From Pseudomonadota bacterium (GTDB lineage: Bacteria; Desulfobacterota; Syntrophobacteria; Syntrophobacterales; Syntrophobacteraceae), in NCBI GenBank assembly GCA_023442755.1, contig JAEZXS010000001.1:1-7662 (forward strand): a stretch of 7,662 nt of DNA, in the 5' to 3' direction. Positions 1 to 6,235 of the stretch are shown here, one piece after another. The notes below the pieces were generated by a model. It did no database searches, was not told the DNA's origin, and saw only the letters and a program-made list of their open reading frames with translations. Within the stretch, counting starts at the first letter, position 1. Every line of letters begins with the position of its first letter. The translations under genes and the position numbers were made by a program.

Positions 1-150
1 GGTAATGCGGAAAGTGAATGCGAAGCCAAGCCGGCGAAGAGCAATCGGATCCTTGCCGTTACAACACTCGTCAGAAGGCTCCCCGAACCTGTCTACAAGA
101 TAATCGGAACACTCGTGGACACGGAACGGGTTTCGGTTTGTCCGGATTAG
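1..150 (+). CDS. KaiB-like protein, C-terminal part only (gene enters from the left edge; possibly degenerate)
   Basis: Frame 1 is open from the first base to a TAG at 148-150 and gives 49 residues. The last 35 or so align by eye with the C-terminal half of KaiB: ILAVTTLVRRLPEPVYKIIG, followed by TLVDTERV, against the family pattern ILATPTLVRKLPPPVRRIIGDLSDTERV. Known of the family: KaiB is a small thioredoxin-fold protein that binds KaiC in Kai clocks or clock-like timers. Oddities: the cis-proline of the TPTL motif is replaced by Thr, GDLSD reads GTLVD, and the residues before the match (GNAESECEAKP) lack the hydrophobic strand expected there. The copy may therefore be diverged, inactive or frameshifted upstream. 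It ends 76 bp before the complete KaiB-like gene, on the same strand, and is probably in the same operon. Family membership is fairly sure; whether the gene is intact cannot be judged from this window. Confidence 0.6.
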   Translation, partial: GNAESECEAKPAKSNRILAVTTLVRRLPEPVYKIIGTLVDTERVSVCPD

Positions 151-226
151 CGGCCGCGGCGATCGGAGCAAGCAGACACGCGGATCGAGAGGTTACATCT
201 CCGGGGTATGCTGGAAGGGGCATTGG

Positions 227-565
227 ATGTTCGACGGGAAGAACACGACCCAAGCGCTTGAAGAGGCTCTGACCGAGCCGGACTCGCAACGATTTTTCTT
301 GAGCCTGTTCGTGGCCGGGATTACTCCCAGATCGCTCCGCGCCATCGAGAATGCGGAAAAACTCTGCGACGAATATCTCAAAGATCGATATGAACTCGAA
401 ATAGTCGACATCTATCAGCAGCCTGGGCTGGCCAAGGGGGCCCAGGTAATAGCCGCGCCCACCCTGGTCAAAAAGCGTCCACTTCCGCTGCAAAGATTCA
501 TCGGGGACCTTTCCGATCCCGAGCCCATTCTCATAAGACTGGCCGTCAAAAAGGAAAAACGCTAG
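227..565 (+). CDS. kaiB: KaiB-like thioredoxin-fold protein (complete, 112 aa)
   Basis: KaiB family signatures run along the whole protein: SLFVAG (residues 26-31), PRSLRAIENAEKLCDEYL (34-51), a YELEIVDIYQQPGLA segment (55-69), and APTLVKKRPLPLQRFIG followed by DLSDPE (77-99), with the cis-Pro at 78. Length is normal for the family (about 100 aa). The ATG at 227 is preceded by a purine-rich GGAAGGGG (213-220) at 6 nt spacing, which supports this start. In cyanobacteria KaiB binds KaiC and, after a fold switch, the SasA/CikA kinases. In non-cyanobacterial copies the role is mostly unknown, often stress- or signalling-related. Aligned with Thermosynechococcus KaiB, the positions of Gly89 and Asp91 are Arg104 and Ala106 here. 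It is followed after 26 bp by a histidine kinase, so cotranscription and a shared pathway are likely. Cytosolic; no signal peptide or membrane segment. The symbol denotes the family, not a proven clock role. Confidence 0.88.
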   Translation: MFDGKNTTQALEEALTEPDSQRFFLSLFVAGITPRSLRAIENAEKLCDEYLKDRYELEIVDIYQQPGLAKGAQVIAAPTLVKKRPLPLQRFIGDLSDPEPILIRLAVKKEKR

Positions 566-591
566 ATTCCCGTACCCACAGGGAGTTTTCA

Positions 592-1827
592 ATGACGACG
601 CAGAAGCCAGGCAGGCAGGAGTTGCTCGAAAGAATCGCAGCCCTCGAAGGGCGCCTTTGGGAAACAGAGCAGGCGATTTCCGCGATACGCAAAGGCGAGG
701 TTGATGCACTCGTCGTCGAAGGTTCCGAAGGGGACCGCCTCTATACGCTGTCGGGGGCCGATTACGGCTACCGCGTCGTTGTAGAGTCGATGAACGAGGG
801 GGCGGTAATTTTCGCTTCCGATTATTCCATCTATTACTGCAACGGCAGTTTTGCGGAAATGCTCCAGGTTCCTATTCAGAAGATCATTGGTGCGAACCTG
901 GAGTCATGCATCGATGAGCAGTTCCATTATGAGATAAAGGAAGTATTCCGGAGAGGCAGAGATTCCGGAAAGGCTGTCGGGGAATTTCAACTGAAGCGCG
1001 CCGATGGAACCACCCTGCCGGTGAGGGTATCCATAAACTTTGTGAATCTGGAAAATTTCCCGGGCATTTGCGCCATAATAACGGACCTGTCCGACCAGAA
1101 GAAGAAGGAGCGGGAACTCCGGGCAACAGCCGAGCAGCTCAGGCGCAGCAATGAAGACCTCAGGGATTTTGCCTTCATCGCCTCCCATGATCTCCAGGAA
1201 CCGCTCAGGAAAATCAGAACGTTTGGTGACCTGGTTGTCCAGAACAACCGGCACAGGCTGGATTCCAAAGGCCGGGATTACCTGGACAGAATGCAGAAAT
1301 CCGCGAGGCGGATGCAGCAGTTTATATTCGATCTTTTGAAGTATTCGCGTCTGAATTGCGCCTCAACTCCATTGGACATGGTGGATTTGCGGGAAGCTGC
1401 CGTCGAGGCGGCGTCGGATTTGGAAGTGAAGATCGAAGCCGAAAAAGCCGGAATAGATATATCTGACCTGCCGTCGATAGAGGCGGAGAAGAGCCAGATG
1501 CAGCAGCTTTTTCAGAATCTGATGGCGAATTCCTTGAAATTCCGAGGAAAGGACGCGCCCCGGATCAGGATTTACTCCCAGGCGGACAGCCGGGAGTGCC
1601 GGATATTTGTTGAAGATAACGGCATAGGTTTCGAAGAGATCTTCTCGGAGAAGATTTTTACACCTTTCCAGCGCCTGTGCGGACGGAGCGCCTATGAGGG
1701 CACCGGAATGGGGCTGGCGATATGCCGGAAGATAGTCGAAAGACACGGGGGCAGCATAACCGCCAGGAGCGAACAGGGAACAGGATCGACCTTCATAATC
1801 ACTCTCCCTCTCAAGCAGAGCCGGTAA
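592..1827 (+). CDS. PAS-domain sensor histidine kinase of the HisKA class, Kai-cluster type (411 aa)
   Basis: A soluble kinase predicted to autophosphorylate on His and pass phosphate to a response regulator not in the window. Order of parts: an N-terminal helix and motif module (residues 8-60, with AIRKGEVDALVVEG and YTLSGADYGYRVVVES); a PAS domain (about 64-170, EGAVIFASDYSIYYCN); a short coiled coil (168-190); a HisKA dimerisation helix with FIASHDLQEPLRKI, phospho-acceptor His199; and a HATPase domain with N box QNLMANSLKF (Asn313), G1 DNGIGF (342-347), F box FTPFQRL (356-362), G2 GTGMGLAI (370-377) and GTGSTF (396-401). All catalytic motifs are intact. The GTGMGLAICRKIVERHGG stretch resembles phytochrome-type and Kai-linked kinases. 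There are no membrane segments, so it should sense a cytoplasmic signal. The start at ATG 592 has an AGGGAG Shine-Dalgarno (580-585) 6 nt upstream. It lies 26 bp after the KaiB-like gene. Which ligand PAS binds is unknown. Confidence 0.9.
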   Translation: MTTQKPGRQELLERIAALEGRLWETEQAISAIRKGEVDALVVEGSEGDRLYTLSGADYGYRVVVESMNEGAVIFASDYSIYYCNGSFAEMLQVPIQKIIGANLESCIDEQFHYEIKEVFRRGRDSGKAVGEFQLKRADGTTLPVRVSINFVNLENFPGICAIITDLSDQKKKERELRATAEQLRRSNEDLRDFAFIASHDLQEPLRKIRTFGDLVVQNNRHRLDSKGRDYLDRMQKSARRMQQFIFDLLKYSRLNCASTPLDMVDLREAAVEAASDLEVKIEAEKAGIDISDLPSIEAEKSQMQQLFQNLMANSLKFRGKDAPRIRIYSQADSRECRIFVEDNGIGFEEIFSEKIFTPFQRLCGRSAYEGTGMGLAICRKIVERHGGSITARSEQGTGSTFIITLPLKQSR

Positions 1828-1885
1828 TCGCGTGGTTTGTCGCCCGGCAACACATCCCGCACCAGCCAAATTATTCACGGAATAT

Positions 1886-1914
1886 GTGAAATTCTTACGA
1901 TTGGTGATTATAAA
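1886..1914 (+). promoter_or_regulatory. Possible sigma70 promoter and overlapping inverted repeat upstream of the second kinase
   Basis: The 138 bp between the two kinase genes are AT-rich compared with the flanking coding DNA. GTGAAA (1886-1891) and TATAAA (1909-1914) are 17 bp apart and match 4/6 and 5/6 of the -35 and -10 consensus. An inverted repeat, TTCAC - 7 nt - GTGAA (1874-1890), overlaps the -35 element and could be an operator. This suggests the second kinase can be expressed separately from the kaiB and first-kinase unit. Both calls rest on pattern matching only. Confidence 0.35.
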
Positions 1915-1965
1915 TCCAGAATTCGGCTTTCCCAATCACTGAAGTACTGGAGGGTGATCCATTTA

Positions 1966-3936
1966 ATGGCAACGCATGGGCGGAGCAAGGTGGAGTTACT
2001 CGAAAAGATTACGAACCTTGAAGAGCGCCTCAATGAGGCGGAACAAACCCTGGAAGCAATTCGCAGCGGCGACGTCGATGCCCTGGTTGTCGGAAGACCG
2101 GGCAAGGAGTATCTGAATACTCTCTCTGGCGCGGATTATGTGTACCGGGTGCTCGTCGAGTCAATCAATCAAGGCGCCCTGATCCTTGCCCCCGATGATT
2201 CCATCGGTTACTGCAATAATTCTTTCAGTGAGATGGTCCGCCTGCCGGTTCAAAAGATAGTCGGCTCCTGCCTCAAGTCATTCGTCACCCCCGATTCCCG
2301 CTGGGATACCACTGAATTGACCCGAAAGGCGTGCAGAGCGGGACGCGCCGGGGGAGAATTCGTGCTCCGGCGCAGCGACGCGGCTCTCATTCCGGTGAAC
2401 ATCTCGCTGCAATCCGTTCGGATGAAAGAATTTGAAGGGGTGTGCGCCATTGTCACCGACCTGACCGCACAGAAGCAGGCCGAAGGCGAGTTGAAAGGGC
2501 ATCGCACGGAACTCGAACGACTGGTCGGAGAACGCACAAGCGACCTTGCGGGGGCAAACGCCGAGTTGAGCCAGGAAATAGCCGAACGCAGGCGGGCGGA
2601 AGAGGCGCTGCGCCGAAGCGAGTCGCGTTTTAAACTGCTTTCGGAGACCGCAAGCCGGCTGCTGGTCTACGGGGACGCTCGGGACATCGTGAATCGGGCA
2701 TGCAGCCAGGTGCTCGATCACCTCGATTGTCAGGTCTTTTTCAATTACCTGCTGGACGAACGGGCGGGAAAGCTGCACCTGAATGCATGCGCAGGGATTC
2801 CGGACGCGGACAGGCAGAAGATCGAATGGTTCGAGATCGGGGACGCAGTTTGCGGGCGGGGCGCCTGGGATTCGATCGAGGCCGGCGTCTGCGATAGCTC
2901 CACAAGCCCGGATAGTTGCCCCGGAACCGCAAAAGCTTTTGGAATTCAGGCCTATACATGCTTTCCGCTTTTGTCCGAAGGCCGTCTGATCGGCACCCTC
3001 TCTTTCGGTGCGAAGACGCGGCCGCATTTTTCGCCCGAAGACTGTGCACTCCTTCGGACCGTTGTCGACCAGGTCACCCATGCCCTGGAGCGGATACGGC
3101 TGATAAAGGAACTGCAGGAAACCCGGGATATCCTCGAGTCGCGCGTTCAGGAGCGGACGGTGCGGCTGGAGAATGCCAACGAGCAGCTTCGAATGGTGCC
3201 GCAAAAACTCATAGCGGCACAGGAAGACGAACGCAGAAGGATTGCCGGCGACCTTCACGACAGCATCGGCCAGACCCTGGCCGCTTTGAAATTCAGGGTC
3301 GAACACGTCCTCGAAATCCTGAAAAAGGGGAATGCCGAAGAGGGCCTCCGTCTCCTCGAACAATTCATTCCCAATCTCCAGTACTCGATAAACGAGACCC
3401 GGGCCATTTACATGGGGCTTGCGCCAAAGATGCTGGACGATTTCGGTATCGTGACGACCCTTCACTGGTACCGCCAGGAACTCCTCAAGCTTTATCCCGG
3501 CCAGCATATCGAGTTTGAGGTCGATATCCCGGAAAATGAAACGATTCCTCCCCACCTGAACATCCCCATCTACAGGATCGCCCAGGAAGCCCTCAATAAC
3601 GTTGCGAAACACAGCAAAGCAGAATGGGTCGATCTTTCTCTCGCTGTAAAGCAGGGAGCCGTCGAACTCGTGATATGCGACGACGGAATAGGGATGGACC
3701 TGGAATACATCCTCCAGTCCACAATGGCAAAGAGCCTTGGACTAACGGGGATGAAGGAGCGGGCTGAAATGACGGGCGGAAGCCTGCATATCGAATCGAC
3801 GCAGGGATTGGGTACAACCGTTCGGGCCTTCTGGCCGCCGGACCCGATGCGGCGGCGCAAAACCGGCGTGGAAGTGAGAAAAAAATCCCCCGGGAACCGT
3901 GCCCCGGGGGATTTCGGAAAGCGTCGAAAAATCTGA
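1966..3936 (+). CDS. PAS-GAF sensor histidine kinase of the HisKA_3 (NarL/UhpB) class (656 aa)
   Basis: Parts in order (from the ATG at 1966): an N-terminal module (residues 8-62, AIRSGDVDALVVG and TLSGADYVYRVLVES) closely similar to that of the preceding kinase; a PAS domain (about 66-168); a coiled coil (168-218); a GAF domain (about 220-378); a second coiled coil (378-412); a HisKA_3 helix (AAQEDERRRIAGDLHDSIGQ, phospho-acceptor His431); and a HATPase domain with N box QEALNNVAKH (Asn544), G1 DDGIGM (572-577), G2 LGLTGMKERA (591-600) and GLGTTV (614-619). This class usually phosphorylates LuxR/NarL-type response regulators. Start choice: the frame is open back to a TTG at 1837, but ATG 1966 has a strong GGAGGGTG (1949-1956) at 9 nt, and MATHGRSKVELLEKI lines up with the start of the first kinase. 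No membrane segments. Odd point: the last 30 or so residues are a basic tail beyond the kinase fold, partly encoded by the clpP terminator on the other strand. No response regulator is adjacent. Confidence 0.88.
   Translation: MATHGRSKVELLEKITNLEERLNEAEQTLEAIRSGDVDALVVGRPGKEYLNTLSGADYVYRVLVESINQGALILAPDDSIGYCNNSFSEMVRLPVQKIVGSCLKSFVTPDSRWDTTELTRKACRAGRAGGEFVLRRSDAALIPVNISLQSVRMKEFEGVCAIVTDLTAQKQAEGELKGHRTELERLVGERTSDLAGANAELSQEIAERRRAEEALRRSESRFKLLSETASRLLVYGDARDIVNRACSQVLDHLDCQVFFNYLLDERAGKLHLNACAGIPDADRQKIEWFEIGDAVCGRGAWDSIEAGVCDSSTSPDSCPGTAKAFGIQAYTCFPLLSEGRLIGTLSFGAKTRPHFSPEDCALLRTVVDQVTHALERIRLIKELQETRDILESRVQERTVRLENANEQLRMVPQKLIAAQEDERRRIAGDLHDSIGQTLAALKFRVEHVLEILKKGNAEEGLRLLEQFIPNLQYSINETRAIYMGLAPKMLDDFGIVTTLHWYRQELLKLYPGQHIEFEVDIPENETIPPHLNIPIYRIAQEALNNVAKHSKAEWVDLSLAVKQGAVELVICDDGIGMDLEYILQSTMAKSLGLTGMKERAEMTGGSLHIESTQGLGTTVRAFWPPDPMRRRKTGVEVRKKSPGNRAPGDFGKRRKI
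3879..3914 (-). terminator. Rho-independent terminator of the tig-clpP unit, inside the 3' end of the second kinase gene
   Basis: Perfect 12-bp arms AAATCCCCCGGG (3883-3894) and CCCGGGGGATTT (3903-3914) flank an 8-nt loop. Read on the minus strand, the hairpin is followed by a run of 7 T (3885 down to 3879), 27 nt after the clpP stop codon, which is the standard intrinsic terminator layout. On the plus strand only three T follow the stem, so it should act mainly on clpP. It lies within the coding sequence of the convergent kinase, whose stop is at 3934-3936. Confidence 0.88.
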
Positions 3937-3941
3937 GTGGA

Positions 3942-4550
3942 TCAAACCGGCTTCAACGGCCGGTCTGCTCCTCTTTCCAGGATTACCTCGTCCACCAGTC
4001 CGTATTCCTTGGCCTGGTCCCCGGACATGAAAAAGTCCCGGTCGGTGTCGGTCCGGATCTTCTCGATAGGTCTTCCCGTGTGGTCCACGAGGATCTGGTT
4101 CAGTTCCTCGCGCAACCTCAATATTTCTTTTGCCTGAATATCGACGTCAGCCGCCTGGCCCTGGAACCCCCCCATGGGCTGATGGAGCATTATGCGGGCA
4201 TGGGGCAGGGCGAACCTCTTGCCCTTTTCCCCCGCTGCGAGCAGGATGGCTGCCATGCTGGCGGCCTGTCCCATGCACAGGGTCGAAACCTTCGGCTTGA
4301 TGTATTGCATCGTGTCGTAGATCGCCAGGCCGGCGGTGACCAGTCCGCCCGGCGAGTTGATATAAAAATGGATGTCCTTGTCCGGATCCTCGGATTCGAG
4401 AAAAAGCATCTGGGCTATTATCACATTGGCAATGTCATCCGTGACGGCCGTGCCCAGAAACACGATGCGATCGCGCAAAAGCCTCGAATAGATGTCGAAG
4501 GCGCGCTCGCCGCGGCTGCTTTGCTCGATAACTATAGGAATGAGTCCCAT
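3942..4550 (-). CDS. clpP: ATP-dependent Clp protease proteolytic subunit ClpP (202 aa)
   Basis: Serine peptidase that forms the tetradecameric degradation chamber used with ClpX or ClpA. The catalytic triad is complete: Ser98 in MGQAASMAA, His123 in MLHQPMGG, and Asp172 in TDRDFFMS. Other family marks are FLGTAVTDDIAN (31-42), FYINSPGG (62-69, oxyanion loop) and the C-terminal EYGLVDEVI (182-190). Length is standard. The N-terminal MGLIPIVIEQSSRGERAFDI is typical of mature, propeptide-poor ClpP. The ATG at 4550 is 7 bp after the tig stop codon, with AGGAG (4561-4565) inside the tig end serving as ribosome site at 10 nt, so translation is probably coupled to tig. Usually clpX follows clpP; here a terminator and a convergent kinase gene follow. 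Confidence 0.98.
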   Translation of the reverse strand: MGLIPIVIEQSSRGERAFDIYSRLLRDRIVFLGTAVTDDIANVIIAQMLFLESEDPDKDIHFYINSPGGLVTAGLAIYDTMQYIKPKVSTLCMGQAASMAAILLAAGEKGKRFALPHARIMLHQPMGGFQGQAADVDIQAKEILRLREELNQILVDHTGRPIEKIRTDTDRDFFMSGDQAKEYGLVDEVILERGADRPLKPV

Positions 4551-4557
4551 ATGTAGG

Positions 4558-5925
4558 TTACTCCTGTTCGGCTCCGCCGGAAGCCGGTTCCTCCGTCACT
4601 CCCGCGCTTTCCGCTTTTTCCGGCTCCTCGGGCTTGTCCAGATAGACAGCTTCGGCTTCGATGAACTTCAATATTTTATCTTCCAGTTTTCTGTCTCTTG
4701 CCTGCTCGATAATGGCGCTGTCCCCATAATCGCGCTTTACCTTTTCGGGATCGACGTTGTAGGTCCTGCCGATCTGCTTGTAGATTTCCTCGACGTCTTC
4801 ATCACTCAGGGTTATCTGCTCCGTCTCGGCTATCTTCTCCAGAGTCAGCCGGACGCGAATATTCTTTTCCGCCTGGAGGCGGTATCCGGCCTTCATCTCG
4901 GGCGTGTTGAAGTGTTCCGGATTGAAGGGAATGCCCTGGCTTTCGAACTGATATTGCAGGTTTTCCGCCATCCTGTCCGCTTCCCGGTCGATGACGCGCG
5001 GCGAGATCTCGAACTGGACCTGCTGCAGGACTTTCTCGGTGATCTGCTCGCGCAGCACCTCCGAGATCCGCTGCTCTTCCCTGCCCGTTATCCCCTTGCG
5101 GACTTCTTCCTTGAGGGCATCGAACGTGTCGAACTGGCCGGACCCGAGCGACTGGGCGAACTCGTCATTGAGTTCCGGGACTTCTTTTATCTTGAGTTCC
5201 TTGATCTCTACGTCAAAATGAACTTTCTTGCCGGCAATCTCGGGCGTGGGTGCGTTTTCAGGGTAATCGAGGTCGAAGGCAAGACTCTCGCCGGGCTTGT
5301 GCCCTATCAGCTGCTTGTCGAAATCCGGATGCAGGCTTCCCTTGCCGACCTCGACCATAAAGTCGTGCGTCTTGCCCTTGTCGAAGACTTTGCCTTCCGC
5401 CGAGGGGGTGAAATCGACTACAGCCACGTCGCTTTCCGCGATGGGCCGTTCGGTTTCGACGGCGCGCAGTTGTGCGTGTCCCTCGCGCAGCCTGTCCAGT
5501 TCGGCCTGGATCTGGCTGTCGGCAATTTCGATGGGCGGCTTGTAGAGCTTCATCCCCTTGTAGTCGGGAAGCTCGAAGGGAGGGCAGATGTCCACGACCG
5601 CGATATAGGCGAAGGAGCCGCTCTCCTCGAAGTTCGATTCGCTCACGTCGGCCTGGGTGAGTGGCTTGAGATCGGTTTCCTTGAGTGCTTCCGGAAATGT
5701 CTTCTGAATGAACTCCGAAGAAATTTCGTGTTCGACCGCTTTTCCGTAATAGGACTTGATGATGCTCTGCGGAACTTTCCCCGGCCGGAATCCCTTGATT
5801 TTCACCCTCTTTGCCAAGTCGCGGTACTTTTCGTCGAATTCTTCACGTACTCTGGATGCGGGAATCTCAACCCGCAGCTTCTTCTGACTTGGGCTGACGT
5901 CTGTTACGGAAACGTTCATCTCCAC
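4558..5925 (-). CDS. tig: Trigger factor, ribosome-associated chaperone and peptidyl-prolyl isomerase (about 455 aa)
   Basis: Binds the ribosomal exit tunnel and shelters nascent chains. The N-terminal ribosome-binding domain (residues 1-115 or so) carries the signature GFRPGKVP (45-52). An FKBP-type PPIase domain follows at about 158-246 (VAVVDFTPSAEGKVFDKGKT to KVHFDVEIKELK). The rest is the helical chaperone domain, ending in an acidic, low-complexity tail (KPEEPEKAESAG and on). Length is close to that of the E. coli protein (432 aa). Start: the longest form begins at GTG 5925, with AAAGG 9 nt upstream. An ATG two codons later (5919) gives MNVSVTDVSP, which resembles the usual trigger-factor beginning (M-x-V-x-V) but has a poorly spaced ribosome site. 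The two starts differ by 2 residues only. Shares a transcription unit with clpP (7 bp apart) and probably with the tRNA-Leu 66 bp upstream. Confidence 0.97.
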   Translation of the reverse strand: MEMNVSVTDVSPSQKKLRVEIPASRVREEFDEKYRDLAKRVKIKGFRPGKVPQSIIKSYYGKAVEHEISSEFIQKTFPEALKETDLKPLTQADVSESNFEESGSFAYIAVVDICPPFELPDYKGMKLYKPPIEIADSQIQAELDRLREGHAQLRAVETERPIAESDVAVVDFTPSAEGKVFDKGKTHDFMVEVGKGSLHPDFDKQLIGHKPGESLAFDLDYPENAPTPEIAGKKVHFDVEIKELKIKEVPELNDEFAQSLGSGQFDTFDALKEEVRKGITGREEQRISEVLREQITEKVLQQVQFEISPRVIDREADRMAENLQYQFESQGIPFNPEHFNTPEMKAGYRLQAEKNIRVRLTLEKIAETEQITLSDEDVEEIYKQIGRTYNVDPEKVKRDYGDSAIIEQARDRKLEDKILKFIEAEAVYLDKPEEPEKAESAGVTEEPASGGAEQE

Positions 5926-5991
5926 TCTGGTTTACCTTTCTCCTGAATAGTATTTACAGCCGACACAGCTTAGCCGACAAGGCGCGCATTC

Positions 5992-6077
5992 TGGTGCGAG
6001 AGGGGGGATTTGAACCCCCATCCTGTCGCCAGGGCTGGATCCTAAGTCCAGTGCGTCTGCCATTTCGCCACTCTCGC
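5992..6077 (-). tRNA. tRNA-Leu, anticodon UAG
   Basis: An 86-nt class II tRNA read on the minus strand. The acceptor stem GCGAGAG pairs with CTCTCGC, followed by discriminator A and an encoded CCA (5992-5994). The D arm has stem GCG/CGC. The anticodon stem CTGGA/TCCAG holds the loop CTTAGGA, anticodon TAG at 6042-6044. The long variable arm CCTG-GCGA-CAGG is typical of leucine tRNAs, and the T arm is GGGGG-TTCAAAT-CCCCC. It lies between its promoter and tig with no terminator visible in the 66 bp before tig, so it may be processed from a tRNA-tig-clpP transcript. Confidence 0.97.
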
Positions 6078-6100
6078 CCGCCAGTACACTGGGAAATCTC

Positions 6101-6131
6101 AATATAAACCATTTTTTTTTACCCGTGTCAA
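6101..6131 (-). promoter_or_regulatory. Sigma70-type promoter for tRNA-Leu and probably tig-clpP
   Basis: On the minus strand a perfect TTGACA -35 element (6126-6131) is followed by TATATT (6101-6106; 5/6 match to the -10 consensus) with a 19-bp spacer containing a run of nine A. The spacer is 2 bp longer than ideal. The start would fall near 6094, about 17 nt before the tRNA 5' end, a normal layout for a stable-RNA promoter. Confidence 0.7.
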
Positions 6132-6235
6132 CTTCGGCCGGCGCAGGGCGAATGTCCGTACCCGCAATCGTCAGCAAAACATAATATAGGTATCACCTGA
6201 TGCCGCATCCAGCACCCGGCCCGGCAGCTCGGCCC

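Noticed and set aside
18..272. Plus-strand 84-aa open frame
   Set aside because: It overlaps the KaiB-like C-terminal fragment and the start of the next gene in another frame; low-complexity Arg/Gly-rich content.
71..709. Minus-strand 212-aa open frame
   Set aside because: It lies opposite the KaiB-like gene and the start of the first kinase; no family similarity seen.
1837..1965. N-terminal extension of the second kinase to a TTG start
   Set aside because: There is no ribosome site, the residues have no counterpart in the paralogous first kinase, and the stretch contains promoter-like DNA; ATG 1966 has a strong Shine-Dalgarno.
2278..3612. Minus-strand 444-aa open frame
   Set aside because: It is antisense to the second kinase, whose motifs are all intact; it is a GC-driven shadow with no recognisable family.
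4492..5946. Plus-strand 484-aa open frame
   Set aside because: It is antisense to trigger factor throughout and its composition (rich in L, F, D, R) is that of a reverse-strand shadow; no domain is recognisable.
5958..5979. Direct repeat AGCCGACA, two copies 14 bp apart
   Set aside because: Only two short copies, with no sign of an operator or array.
5932..6177. Minus-strand 81-aa open frame containing SGEMADALDLGSSPGDRMG
   Set aside because: It is the translation of the tRNA-Leu gene, a well-known spurious ORF type.
6189..6204. Imperfect hairpin GGTATCACCTGATGCC after the DUF554 gene as a terminator
   Set aside because: The stem has a mismatch and a loop that is too short, with no proper T run directly after it.
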